In this document: positions 1 to 6,814 of the stretch, in pieces
Position numbering within the stretch: the first letter of the stretch is position 1
Layout of the letters: every line of letters starts with the position of its first letter
Source of the DNA: Pseudomonadales bacterium
GTDB lineage: Bacteria; Pseudomonadota; Gammaproteobacteria; Pseudomonadales; UBA3067
DNA: 6,964 bases
Reading direction: 5' to 3'
Assembly: GCA_016763235.1 (NCBI GenBank)
Contig: JAESUE010000161.1
Span: forward strand, 1 to 6,964
Notes under the pieces: generated by a model
What the model was told of the DNA's origin: nothing
What the model saw: only the letters and a program-made list of their open reading frames with translations
Databases searched by the model: none
Made by a program: the position numbers and the translations under genes

Positions 1-172
1 ACCCGTGCGCGTCGATTACGCAGCAATACGATTATTGAGGTGAAACATGGGTGTTTACGACATTTTCAGCACTGCCGCCTAAAAAATAACCCATTAAAGT
101 GTTTCACCGAGATTCGCTGAATAAACACACTTAGCCTTGCCAGGCAGGCGGATTTCCTTTATACCCAACGCC

Positions 173-637
173 ATGTTAAATATTGCGCTATATGAACCGG
201 AAATTCCGCCCAATACGGGCAACTTAATTCGCTTATGTGCCAACTCGGGCTTCCAGCTCCATCTTATCGGACAACTGGGGTTTGTTTTGGATGATAAGCG
301 ACTACGCCGTGCAGGTCTCGATTACCACGAATGGGCAGAGGTAAAGCATCACCTTCACTTCGAAGACTTTATTCGTCATTTAGAAAAACCAGACAGGGTA
401 TTTGCTTGCACGACTAAAGGCATAACCAATTACACCCAACCATCCTACCAAGCTGGCGATACCTTTCTCTTCGGCCCAGAAAGCCGCGGCCTTCCTGCAG
501 AAGTATTGTCTGGGTTTGCAGAGGAGAACAAAATAAGAATCCCCATGCGCACAGAAAGCCGAAGCCTTAACCTCTCTAATGCTGCTGCCATCATTTCCTT
601 TGAAGCATGGCGTCAACTGGGTTTTAAGGGGGGCTAA
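173..637 (+). CDS. trmL: tRNA (cytidine(34)-2'-O)-methyltransferase TrmL, SPOUT family
   Basis: This cytosolic SAM-dependent enzyme 2'-O-methylates the wobble nucleotide (C34 or cmnm5U34) of tRNA-Leu isoacceptors; that role is known from E. coli TrmL. The 154-residue product matches the family length from end to end. It opens with MLNIALYEPEIPPNTGN. The SPOUT knot motifs are visible: FGPESRGLP at residues 100-108 and NLSNAAAI from residue 133, which together form the SAM pocket, and the protein ends with the typical EAWRQLGF. I chose the ATG at 173 because family members begin MLNI at that point. The frame also extends upstream to a TTG at 137, which would add 12 unconserved residues. Neither start has a clear Shine-Dalgarno sequence. 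The gene converges with secB, 42 bases away, as in Pseudomonas. Identity is very secure; the exact start a little less so. Confidence 0.96.
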   Translation: MLNIALYEPEIPPNTGNLIRLCANSGFQLHLIGQLGFVLDDKRLRRAGLDYHEWAEVKHHLHFEDFIRHLEKPDRVFACTTKGITNYTQPSYQAGDTFLFGPESRGLPAEVLSGFAEENKIRIPMRTESRSLNLSNAAAIISFEAWRQLGFKGG

Positions 638-666
638 AAAGAATGGCGACTTTTTAAAGCCGCCAT
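638..666 (-). terminator. Intrinsic terminator of the rhodanese-grxC-secB operon
   Basis: A hairpin pairs ATGGCG (643-648) with CGCCAT (661-666). It continues through an A.C mismatch into a CTTT/AAAG stem with a very small loop. On the minus strand it is followed by TCTTTTT, from the A-run at 636-642, so the layout fits rho-independent termination just after secB. In the plus direction the hairpin has no U-tract, so it would stop trmL transcripts weakly at best. It sits between two convergent stop codons. Confidence 0.65.
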
Positions 667-679
667 AACGGGAAGCGAA

Positions 680-1171
680 CTAGTGCGTTGTAGACTCTGA
701 AGATTCTGTCTGCGCTTCTTCCGAACGGCGCTTAAGCGCTTCAGCAAAAAGCGCATCAAAGTTAACCGGTGCCAACAGAAGCTGCGGATAACTGCCACGA
801 TTCACCACATCCGATACCGTTTCACGGGCATAGGGAAATAAAATATTCGGGCAATAGCTTCCCAACAGTGACTGCAACTGCTGAGGAAGAAAACCCTCCG
901 CCAAAAAAAGTCCGGCTTGCTGAACTTCCACAAGGAACGCGACTTTATCCTTATTTTTCACTGTTATAGTGATATGAAGTGTCACTTCTACCGTTTTTTC
1001 ATCAGTCTGACTATTTTCAGTATTCAGATCCATTTTAATTTCAGGCTTCCACTCATCCCGAAAGCACTGCGGCGCATTAGGGGATTCAAATGAAAGATCC
1101 TTCACGTAGATTCGCTGCAGTGCAAATTTACCTGCACCGGGCCCTTGAGCAGGATTTTGTTGTTCAGACAT
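680..1171 (-). CDS. secB: Protein-export chaperone SecB
   Basis: SecB is a cytosolic homotetrameric chaperone that keeps preproteins unfolded and hands them to SecA for Sec export. The 163-residue product is close to the usual 150-170. It carries the family signatures: AFLVEVQQAGLF (residues 78-89), CPNILFPYARE (107-117) and LAPVNFDALF (133-142). The central VEVTLHITITVKNKDK strands and the flexible Ser/Thr/Glu-rich C-terminal tail are also typical. The ATG is preceded by AAAGGA at a good distance, which supports this start. It is the last gene of a minus-strand operon after the rhodanese and grxC; 48 bases separate it from grxC, and a hairpin terminator follows. In E. coli gpsA follows secB; here trmL converges instead, as in Pseudomonas. 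Nothing in the protein looks damaged. Confidence 0.97.
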   Translation of the reverse strand: MSEQQNPAQGPGAGKFALQRIYVKDLSFESPNAPQCFRDEWKPEIKMDLNTENSQTDEKTVEVTLHITITVKNKDKVAFLVEVQQAGLFLAEGFLPQQLQSLLGSYCPNILFPYARETVSDVVNRGSYPQLLLAPVNFDALFAEALKRRSEEAQTESSESTTH

Positions 1172-1219
1172 ATTTATTCCTTTAATAAAAAAACCGTCAA
1201 AGTGAATGCATTGTAGGAG

Positions 1220-1483
1220 CTAATTGTTAATATTCAATAACGATTCAAGCTTTCCTTCTTGCTCTAGTCGATACAAATCATCACAGCCACCGATATGTTG
1301 CTCGCCGATCCAGATCTGGGGCACCGTATGTTGGCCGCTTTTCTGCATCATTTGCTTGCGAAGGCTGCGGTCTCCATCAACATTTAGCTCAGTAACATTT
1401 ACACCCTTACTTTCGAGCAAGTATCGCGCACGAGAGCAAAACCCACAATAATCACTGCTATACATTATTACGTCTAAAGACAA
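1220..1483 (-). CDS. grxC: Glutaredoxin 3 (GrxC-type) with a CGFC active site
   Basis: This is a small cytosolic glutathione-dependent thiol-disulfide oxidoreductase. With the start chosen here it has 87 residues, the normal length for bacterial GrxC. The dithiol active site is C13-G-F-C16. The cis-proline motif TVP ends at P55, and the glutathione-binding GGCDD lies at 65-69, followed by the usual LEQEGKLESLL helix. I chose the TTG at 1483 because AGAAGG lies about 8 bases upstream and because it gives MSLDVIMYSS, which keeps the first beta strand. The ATG at 1465 would cut that strand away. Longer in-frame extensions run into the rhodanese gene and match nothing. The rhodanese stop is only 16 bases upstream, so the two are cotranscribed. 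The common active site in this family is CPYC, so Gly-Phe at the two middle positions is a variant. Confidence 0.93.
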   Translation of the reverse strand: MSLDVIMYSSDYCGFCSRARYLLESKGVNVTELNVDGDRSLRKQMMQKSGQHTVPQIWIGEQHIGGCDDLYRLEQEGKLESLLNINN

Positions 1484-1499
1484 AATAAAAACCTTCTTT

Positions 1500-1913
1500 T
1501 TAGCTTGCGAGTGGCAAACGCTCGCCTTCCCATGCACCGATACCACCCGTTAGTCGATAAAGCTTCTGCCACCCGTGTTTACGCAAGAGTTGCCCTGAAG
1601 CCCCCGTAGTATGACCGTGCGCACAAACTAAAATAATGGGATGCTCCTTGTGCTTTTCCAACTCAACGAAACGATCAGCAAGAAGGTTATGGGGGATATT
1701 AATAGAATTTGTAATGTGCCCTTTGCTAAACTCTTTGGCAGGACGAACATCTAGCACAATCGCATCATCATGATTAATCAGGTTTACCACTTCCTGACAA
1801 TGCACCCCTTTCCCACCGCGCGACATTTCGTACTGAATAAAAACCGAAAGTAGAACTAAAAATGCAGAGCACAGCATCCAATGATTAACGATATACTCAA
1901 AAAACTGCTCCAT
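1500..1913 (-). CDS. Membrane-anchored rhodanese-like protein (YibN type)
   Basis: This is a single-domain rhodanese with an N-terminal membrane anchor. In 137 residues I see a hydrophobic helix at about 12-27, a basic RGGK stretch, then the rhodanese domain. That domain shows IVLDVRPAKEFSKGHI at 52-67 and the loop beginning V96-C97-A-H-G-H-T. It ends with LTGGIGAWEGERLP. The predicted catalytic cysteine C97 is present, so sulfur transfer is plausible, but the substrate is unknown. I prefer the ATG at 1913; a GTG at 1922 is possible and adds three residues, but the AGG upstream is better spaced for the ATG. It is the first gene of the operon with grxC and secB, the same order as E. coli yibN-grxC-secB and Pseudomonas. 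YibN has been linked to membrane-protein and export functions, which I only note as context. Confidence 0.9.
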   Translation of the reverse strand: MEQFFEYIVNHWMLCSAFLVLLSVFIQYEMSRGGKGVHCQEVVNLINHDDAIVLDVRPAKEFSKGHITNSINIPHNLLADRFVELEKHKEHPIILVCAHGHTTGASGQLLRKHGWQKLYRLTGGIGAWEGERLPLAS

Positions 1914-1982
1914 GATTGACACCTAACCTGAATTTTCTGGGATTTTTAGCAAGTGCTTATATATTGCACACACGAGCGAGGC

Positions 1983-1988
1983 ATTATA
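1983..1988 (-). promoter_or_regulatory. Probable -10 box of the rhodanese-grxC-secB operon
   Basis: Read on the minus strand this is a perfect TATAAT, 70 bases before the rhodanese ATG and directly preceded by TG. No good -35 hexamer sits 17 bases upstream; the sequence there is CTATTT. It is the only strong -10 match in this divergent spacer. On the plus strand TTGCAC (1964-1969) and TATACA (1985-1990), 15 bases apart, could serve gpmI, but this is weak. The call rests on motif matching only. Confidence 0.4.
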
Positions 1989-2071
1989 CACCAGCCAAAC
2001 ACCTAAAATAGCAGATTCACTGATTTAACGTTAAAATGGAAACTTTCCGGAAAGACAATAGAGGAATAGAC

Positions 2072-3619
2072 TTGAATAAGCGTAGACCCCATGTGCTCGT
2101 CATACTGGACGGCTTCGGTTATCGAAAAGAAAAAGAAGCAAATGCCATAAAAAACGCTCAAACACCTACATTCGACCACCTTTTAAACAGCTATCCCCAT
2201 ACATTAATTCATACTTCCGGCAAACATGTAGGCCTGCCCGCCGGACAAATGGGGAATTCCGAGGTGGGCCACATGAACCTCGGTGCAGGCAGAGTGGTCT
2301 ACCAAAACTTCACCCGGATTTCAAAGGCAATTGAAGAGGGTGATTTCTTCGAAAACCAAGCCTTATGCAACAGCGTTGACCAAGCCATAAAAAACAACAA
2401 AACACTGCATATTATAGGCTTACTATCTCCAGGGGGCGTGCACAGCCACGAAGAGCACTTCTCCGCCATGATTAAACTTGCCCAGCAGCGCGGCGCTAAA
2501 AAAGTAATGGTTCACGCCTTTCTGGATGGCCGCGATATGCCACCACGTAGCGCCGAAGCCAGCCTGGTTAAAATTGACCAACAATTGAAAGATGCTGGCA
2601 TAGGCCATATAGCCTCATTGATTGGTCGTTACTATGCCATGGATAGAGACAATCGCTGGAACCGTATCGAAGAAGCCTACAACCTTCTCACCTTAGGACG
2701 TGCGCAATTCCATGCAGCCGATGCAATTAGCGGCCTTAAAGCCGCGTATCAACGCGATGAAAATGATGAGTTTGTAAGGGCAACCTTAATAAAAACGGAC
2801 AGTGAAAGCATCGAAGACATCACCCTGCAAGATGGAGATGCGTTGATATTCATGAATTTTCGTGCTGACCGTGGCCGTGAGCTCAGTCAGGTTTTCACCA
2901 AGAAGAGCGCTCAATTTAAACGCGAGAAAATACCAGCGCTTTCATCCTTTACCACCCTCACCCAGTATGCCCAAGACATCGAATCACAGGTGGCATTCCC
3001 CCCAACAACCCTCACCAACGTACTGGGTGAGTATCTATCAAAAGCGCAAAAAACCCAACTTCGCTTGGCTGAAACTGAAAAATACGCACATGTAACCTTC
3101 TTTTTTAGCGGGGGAAGAGAAGCTGTTTTTGAAGGGGAGGAGCGTATTTTGATCAACTCACCCAATGTCGCGACCTATGACCTTCAGCCCGAAATGAGTG
3201 CGAAAGAGCTAACAGACGAACTAGTTAAAGCAATAAATAATGGCCATCATGATTTCATTGTCTGCAACTATGCCAATGGTGACATGGTTGGACACACTGG
3301 AAATTATCCCGCAGCAGTGAAAGCAATAGAAACCCTAGACACTTGCCTAAAACGCATCGAACAAGCCATTCTCGAAAACCAAGGCGAATGCCTAATCACT
3401 GCCGATCACGGTAACGCAGAGAAAATGGTCGATGATCAAACTGGGCAACCCTTCACCTCCCACACCAACGGCCCCGTCCCCCTCATTTATATCGGCAAAC
3501 CAGCAACGCTCATAGAGAATGGTGCGCTATCCGATATTGCCCCCACACTTTTACATCTGATGGGTATGGAAATTCCAGAAGAAATGAGCGGCCATAGCTT
3601 GGTGCAATATCAACCTTAA
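2072..3619 (+). CDS. gpmI: 2,3-bisphosphoglycerate-independent phosphoglycerate mutase
   Basis: This cytosolic Mn-dependent enzyme interconverts 3- and 2-phosphoglycerate in glycolysis and gluconeogenesis. The 515-residue product has the family length. Metal and catalytic residues are all present: D13 in VLVILDGFG, the phosphorylated Ser63 in GNSEVGHMN, DGRD at 152-155, FRADR at 263-267, D404 and H408 in NGDMVGHTG, D445 and H446 in TADHGNAE, and H464 in SHTNGP. I chose the TTG at 2072 because AGAGGA sits six bases upstream and the product then begins a few residues before the conserved VILDG strand, as in relatives. The in-frame ATG at 2036 has no ribosome-binding site and would add 12 unconserved residues. 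It heads a plus-strand operon; envC begins four bases after its stop. This gene order is known in Pseudomonas. Confidence 0.97.
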   Translation: MNKRRPHVLVILDGFGYRKEKEANAIKNAQTPTFDHLLNSYPHTLIHTSGKHVGLPAGQMGNSEVGHMNLGAGRVVYQNFTRISKAIEEGDFFENQALCNSVDQAIKNNKTLHIIGLLSPGGVHSHEEHFSAMIKLAQQRGAKKVMVHAFLDGRDMPPRSAEASLVKIDQQLKDAGIGHIASLIGRYYAMDRDNRWNRIEEAYNLLTLGRAQFHAADAISGLKAAYQRDENDEFVRATLIKTDSESIEDITLQDGDALIFMNFRADRGRELSQVFTKKSAQFKREKIPALSSFTTLTQYAQDIESQVAFPPTTLTNVLGEYLSKAQKTQLRLAETEKYAHVTFFFSGGREAVFEGEERILINSPNVATYDLQPEMSAKELTDELVKAINNGHHDFIVCNYANGDMVGHTGNYPAAVKAIETLDTCLKRIEQAILENQGECLITADHGNAEKMVDDQTGQPFTSHTNGPVPLIYIGKPATLIENGALSDIAPTLLHLMGMEIPEEMSGHSLVQYQP

Positions 3620-3623
3620 ATTA

Positions 3624-4811
3624 ATGCACCTCGCCGCCATGGAACTCCCTCATCCACGCAAAATAACACCACAACTAATACTTGTGGTGACGCTCATCTT
3701 TCTGCCCTTAAACGTACAAAGTAACGCATCAACAGAGAGAGAGTTATCCACCAAACAAACCAAGCTGGAAAATATCAAAGAGGGAATATTTTCTCTTTTG
3801 AATAAAATAAAATCCGACAAAAACAGTTACATAGAGCTACAGAAGACTTTGCGGAAAAATGAAAAGGAGATTTCCTCCGTCTCTAAAAGAGTCATCCAGA
3901 ATGATAAAAAAATCATTAATCGCGAGCAAAATATAAACAAACTCGAAATCCAAATCGCAGAAAAAACGAACACGCTGGATAGCAGTAAGCAGCGTATGGC
4001 CAACGACCTGCGCATACTTCAGCGACAAGGTTCAAATAGCCCCACAAAACTTTTTCTCAGCATGGAAGACCCGTCATCACTTTCCCGATCAGTTTATTAC
4101 CAAAAGCGCATCCAGTATGCTCGAGAGAGAAAACTGAAGGAAATCGTTTTTATCCGGGAGGCCCTGAAAGCTCAGCAAGAACAACTTACGTCCGAGAAAC
4201 AGCAATTGGCAGCGCTCCAAGAGGCGTTATCATTTGAAAGGAAATCTCTCGACAAAAACCAAAAACAACGACGACACACACTATCTCAGTTGAAAAAGGG
4301 GCTTAAAAATGAACGCACTCAACTCGCTCGCAAACGAAAAGACGTAGCTCAACTTCAAGCCCTTATTGCCAAGCTCACCCAAAAACTCCAAGCTATTGAT
4401 AAAGATGGTAAAAACTTCCTAGGGCGAAAAGGAACGTTAACGTGGCCTACTACCGGCAAGCTCGTCCACCGGTTTAATCAAAAACGCACTGAAAATGGTC
4501 AGCTTCGCTGGCAAGGTGTCGTTATACGAGGCGCACAAGGGCAAAATGTAAACGCCGTGTTTTCCGGTCAGGTAGTTTTTTCTGACTGGATGACCGGATT
4601 TGGTAATTTGCTCATTATCGATCATGGAGGAGGCTATTTGAGCCTATATGGTCACAATCAAACACTACTTAAAAATCCTGGGGAACACGTCATAAAAGGC
4701 GAGCAAATAGCAACATTAGGTAACAGTGGAGGAGAGCTGGAGAATGCGCTTTACTTTGAGATTCGGCACAAAAACAAGGCTTTAAATCCATCCCGGTGGT
4801 GCAGGCGTTAA
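3624..4811 (+). CDS. envC: Murein hydrolase activator EnvC, degenerate LytM domain
   Basis: This periplasmic protein activates septal N-acetylmuramyl-L-alanine amidases (AmiA/AmiB type) during cell separation; the role is inferred from E. coli EnvC. The 395 residues comprise a signal peptide (hydrophobic core about 18-30, possible cleavage after SNA at 35), long Lys/Glu/Gln-rich coiled coils (about 36-260) and a C-terminal LytM/M23 fold (about 272-393). The zinc site of active M23 peptidases is lost. The HxGxD position reads W296-Q-G-V-V, and the final HxH position reads LYFEIR (376-381), although YGHNQ keeps H344. That pattern is expected for an activator rather than an enzyme. A second ATG at 3639 is possible; neither has a clear Shine-Dalgarno sequence, so translation may be coupled to gpmI four bases upstream. 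ctpA follows after 118 bases. Confidence 0.93.
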   Translation: MHLAAMELPHPRKITPQLILVVTLIFLPLNVQSNASTERELSTKQTKLENIKEGIFSLLNKIKSDKNSYIELQKTLRKNEKEISSVSKRVIQNDKKIINREQNINKLEIQIAEKTNTLDSSKQRMANDLRILQRQGSNSPTKLFLSMEDPSSLSRSVYYQKRIQYARERKLKEIVFIREALKAQQEQLTSEKQQLAALQEALSFERKSLDKNQKQRRHTLSQLKKGLKNERTQLARKRKDVAQLQALIAKLTQKLQAIDKDGKNFLGRKGTLTWPTTGKLVHRFNQKRTENGQLRWQGVVIRGAQGQNVNAVFSGQVVFSDWMTGFGNLLIIDHGGGYLSLYGHNQTLLKNPGEHVIKGEQIATLGNSGGELENALYFEIRHKNKALNPSRWCRR

Positions 4812-4823
4812 AGATTAACGGCC

Positions 4824-4886
4824 ATGTATTTAGTGAAACGCCTTGGAAAACAATTAATTGTGTTAGTCTTTCCTTTGTCCTTATAG
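4824..4886 (+). other. Short signal-peptide-like reading frame in the envC-ctpA gap
   Basis: A 20-codon frame runs from ATG to TAG inside the gap before ctpA. Its product starts MYLVKRLGKQLIVL and ends FPLSL, a basic start followed by a hydrophobic run like the first part of a signal peptide. It resembles the real CtpA start (KPLGKHLVLLLCFLSPLA) in the pattern K-x-LGK-x-L plus hydrophobic residues. Only a weak AACGG lies upstream. It could be a remnant of an older ctpA 5' end, a small leader peptide, or chance. It is in a different frame from ctpA. I do not claim that it is expressed. Confidence 0.2.
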
Positions 4887-4929
4887 AAAACCACGCATAC
4901 CTACAATGGGTATCGCACGGAGAATATGC

Positions 4930-6234
4930 ATGCAGCAATTCAACACCCGCTACAAACCACTCGGCAAGCATCTCGTTCTTTTACTTTGCTTCCTCAGCCC
5001 TCTAGCCTTCGCTGAAACACCAGAACCGAAAAAGCCAGCCTCTTTACCCTTGGAAGAACTGCGAGCATTCACCGAGGTGCTCGACCGAATCAAACAATCT
5101 TATGTCGAACCTGTCTCCGACAGTGACTTACTCGAAAGCGCAATCACTGGCATGCTATCCGAGCTCGACCCTCACTCTGCCTACTTAAAACCACAAGCAT
5201 TTAAAAGCTTGCAAATGAACACTACGGGAGAGTTTGGCGGCTTAGGAATTGAAGTAGGAATGGAAAATGGATTGGTTAAAATCATTTCGCCCATCGATGA
5301 TACACCCGCCCACAAAGCCGGAGTCAACGCCGGTGATCTAATTATCAAACTGGACGAAACCCCAGTTAAAGGTCTGAGTCTTTCCGATGCCGTTAAAAAA
5401 ATGCGCGGCAAACCCGGAACTAAAATCGTACTCACCATTATCCGAAAAAACACTCCGGAGCCTCTTGAAATTGTAGTCACGCGGGCCATTATCAAAGTTA
5501 AGAGTGTCAGACACAAAACCCTAGAAGAGGGTTTTGGTTACCTGCGCATATCCCAGTTCCAAATCCATACTGGAAAAGACCTTGCATCAGCCGTCAATAA
5601 GCTCAAAGAGGAAAATGGAAAGCTTAAAGGTTTAGTACTCGATTTAAGAAACAACCCTGGTGGCGTACTGCAAGCCGCAGTGGATGTATCAAACACCTTT
5701 TTGAATGAAGGGCTTGTGGTGTATACACAAGGACGCCTAGAGGGATCAGAAATTAAATATTCCGCCACACCAGAAACGTTAGTGAAAGATACCCCGCTAG
5801 TCGTACTCGTTAACGGAGGTTCGGCATCCGCTTCTGAAATCGTTGCAGGTGCGCTGCAAGACCACAAGCGAGCTCTAATCATTGGCACACAAACCTTTGG
5901 CAAAGGCTCTGTGCAAACAATCCTTCCCCTCCCAAATGACCGCGCCATTAAACTCACCACAGCCCGCTACTACACGCCAAATGGGCGTACTATTCAAGCA
6001 CAGGGTATTATGCCTGACATTACCGTCGACCCGGCCAAACTAACCACAGTCGAACAACCTCATATGTATAAAGAATCGGACCTAGAGGGTCATCTTGAGA
6101 ATGAGAACGGAAAAAAGTCAGAGTATAAACAGAAAAATGGTGCCAAAGATGTTAAAGAATTATTAGCAAGGGATTATCAATTAAATGAAGCTTTGAATAT
6201 CCTCAAAGGAATCAGCCTGATTAAATCTCTTTAG
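4930..6234 (+). CDS. ctpA: Carboxyl-terminal processing protease CtpA, S41 family
   Basis: This is a periplasmic serine protease of the C-terminal processing family. In Pseudomonas aeruginosa CtpA works with the lipoprotein LbcA to degrade peptidoglycan endopeptidases; a similar job here is inferred. The 434 residues hold a signal peptide (MQQF to AFA, cleavage near 28), an N-terminal helical part with LDPHSAYL, a PDZ domain (about 97-180, GGLGIEV at 102-108) and the S41 core with LDLRNNPGG. The Ser-Lys dyad is S300 in GGSASASE and K325 in FGKGSVQ, with Q329; the 25-residue Ser-Lys spacing matches Prc and CtpA. I chose the ATG at 4930 because GGAG lies seven bases upstream. The in-frame ATG at 4906 lacks a site and would put a charged extension before the signal peptide. 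The C-terminus (LARDYQLNEALNILKG) looks complete. It is probably cotranscribed with envC. Confidence 0.95.
   Translation: MQQFNTRYKPLGKHLVLLLCFLSPLAFAETPEPKKPASLPLEELRAFTEVLDRIKQSYVEPVSDSDLLESAITGMLSELDPHSAYLKPQAFKSLQMNTTGEFGGLGIEVGMENGLVKIISPIDDTPAHKAGVNAGDLIIKLDETPVKGLSLSDAVKKMRGKPGTKIVLTIIRKNTPEPLEIVVTRAIIKVKSVRHKTLEEGFGYLRISQFQIHTGKDLASAVNKLKEENGKLKGLVLDLRNNPGGVLQAAVDVSNTFLNEGLVVYTQGRLEGSEIKYSATPETLVKDTPLVVLVNGGSASASEIVAGALQDHKRALIIGTQTFGKGSVQTILPLPNDRAIKLTTARYYTPNGRTIQAQGIMPDITVDPAKLTTVEQPHMYKESDLEGHLENENGKKSEYKQKNGAKDVKELLARDYQLNEALNILKGISLIKSL
6166..6185 (+). repeat. Direct repeat, copy 1, inside the ctpA 3' end
   Basis: These 20 bases (GCAAGGGATT followed by ATCAATTAAA) encode the conserved ARDYQLN of CtpA. 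The same 20 bases recur exactly 76 bases downstream, at 6242-6261. This copy belongs to the gene; the other lies beyond the stop codon. Confidence 0.9.
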
Positions 6235-6241
6235 CCTCATC

Positions 6242-6261
6242 GCAAGGGATTATCAATTAAA
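6242..6261 (+). repeat. Direct repeat, copy 2, just after the ctpA stop codon
   Basis: This is an exact 20-base copy of 6166-6185, starting 8 bases after the ctpA stop. Identity ends abruptly on both sides apart from a few chance matches (AAG at 6264-6266). An exact match this long so close by is very unlikely by chance. It points to a small duplication or a recombination junction. Confidence 0.9.
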
Positions 6262-6814
6262 GTAAGACCAGCCTAGCACATGCGTATTCATTCAGAATTG
6301 ATCTAGCAGTTACTCTTTTTTTCAAGGGTGGCTGTTAATTCCCCAAATCGCTTTACCATCAAGCCTTGTACCCACCAGCGTTAGCCAGAGGCACATCCTG
6401 TTCAGGATACGCTTTATTAGAATACCCCTCCCTTTGCACCCACTTCACTTATCTATCATTTCAGCGGTATGCCACCTATATTAGTGTGCAACCTTATTGA
6501 TGGCCTACGATGCTTTGGAGCGGCTCTTGATAAACTCTCGAACAAGTAAATCCCTACCCTTGCAATAACACCACATGCAGCATCTTTGTTTGTCATGTTG
6601 GATTGCTGTAAGGGGTCACTTACCCGAATAAGTAAGCAGCTTTTCGACTGTCGAATGATTGAGCTCAGCAAGAGAAGCAAGCAATAACCCGGTTCGCCAT
6701 AGTGTTTCAGTTTAATATGAATACACACTGCTTAAGAACACCTATTGGCGTCAGAGCGACAGTACGTATTGATATTTCCGCACCACAATCTGACTTAACA
6801 AGGTCGGCGTAGCG
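6262..6814. other. Spacer of about 550 bases with no recognisable gene
   Basis: I find no gene I can support here. Plus-strand frames are closed frequently. The longest open frame is on the minus strand (6728-6456, 90 codons); it has no recognised domain and no clear ribosome-binding site. Another minus frame in the same stretch reads plausibly (GRDLLVREFIKSRSKAS, then AINKVAH) but is broken by several stops, and I cannot name it. A run of T at 6315-6322 has no GC-rich hairpin before it, so no clear terminator for ctpA. I see no tRNA and no terminal inverted repeats of an insertion sequence. A decayed insertion or rearranged remnant is possible. Confidence 0.5.

Noticed and set aside
1..120. 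Open plus-strand frame from the window edge to a TGA at 118-120, and a second frame ending at 41-43, as a possible 3' end of an upstream gene
   Set aside because: Neither short tail resembles the expected Pseudomonas neighbour (NtrC) or any protein I recognise, and no minus-strand frame fits better. The stretch is too short to call.
4857..4886. Possible promoter for ctpA in the envC-ctpA gap (TTGTGT, 17 bases, TTATAG)
   Set aside because: Both hexamers match consensus poorly, and the 118-base gap is compatible with operon read-through.
5538..5960. Long minus-strand open frame opposite ctpA (140 codons), and similar antisense frames over gpmI and envC
   Set aside because: They lie opposite strongly conserved coding sequence and give proteins with no recognisable features; they are shadows of the real genes.
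6601..6670. Small palindromes such as ACTTA/TAAGT and TTCGAC/GTCGAA as candidate operator or insertion-element ends
   Set aside because: Stems of five or six bases with very short loops are expected by chance, and no matching partner occurs at the other end of the spacer.
6456..6728. 90-codon minus-strand open frame in the spacer after ctpA
   Set aside because: No recognisable domain and no clear ribosome-binding site. Its length is within what chance allows.
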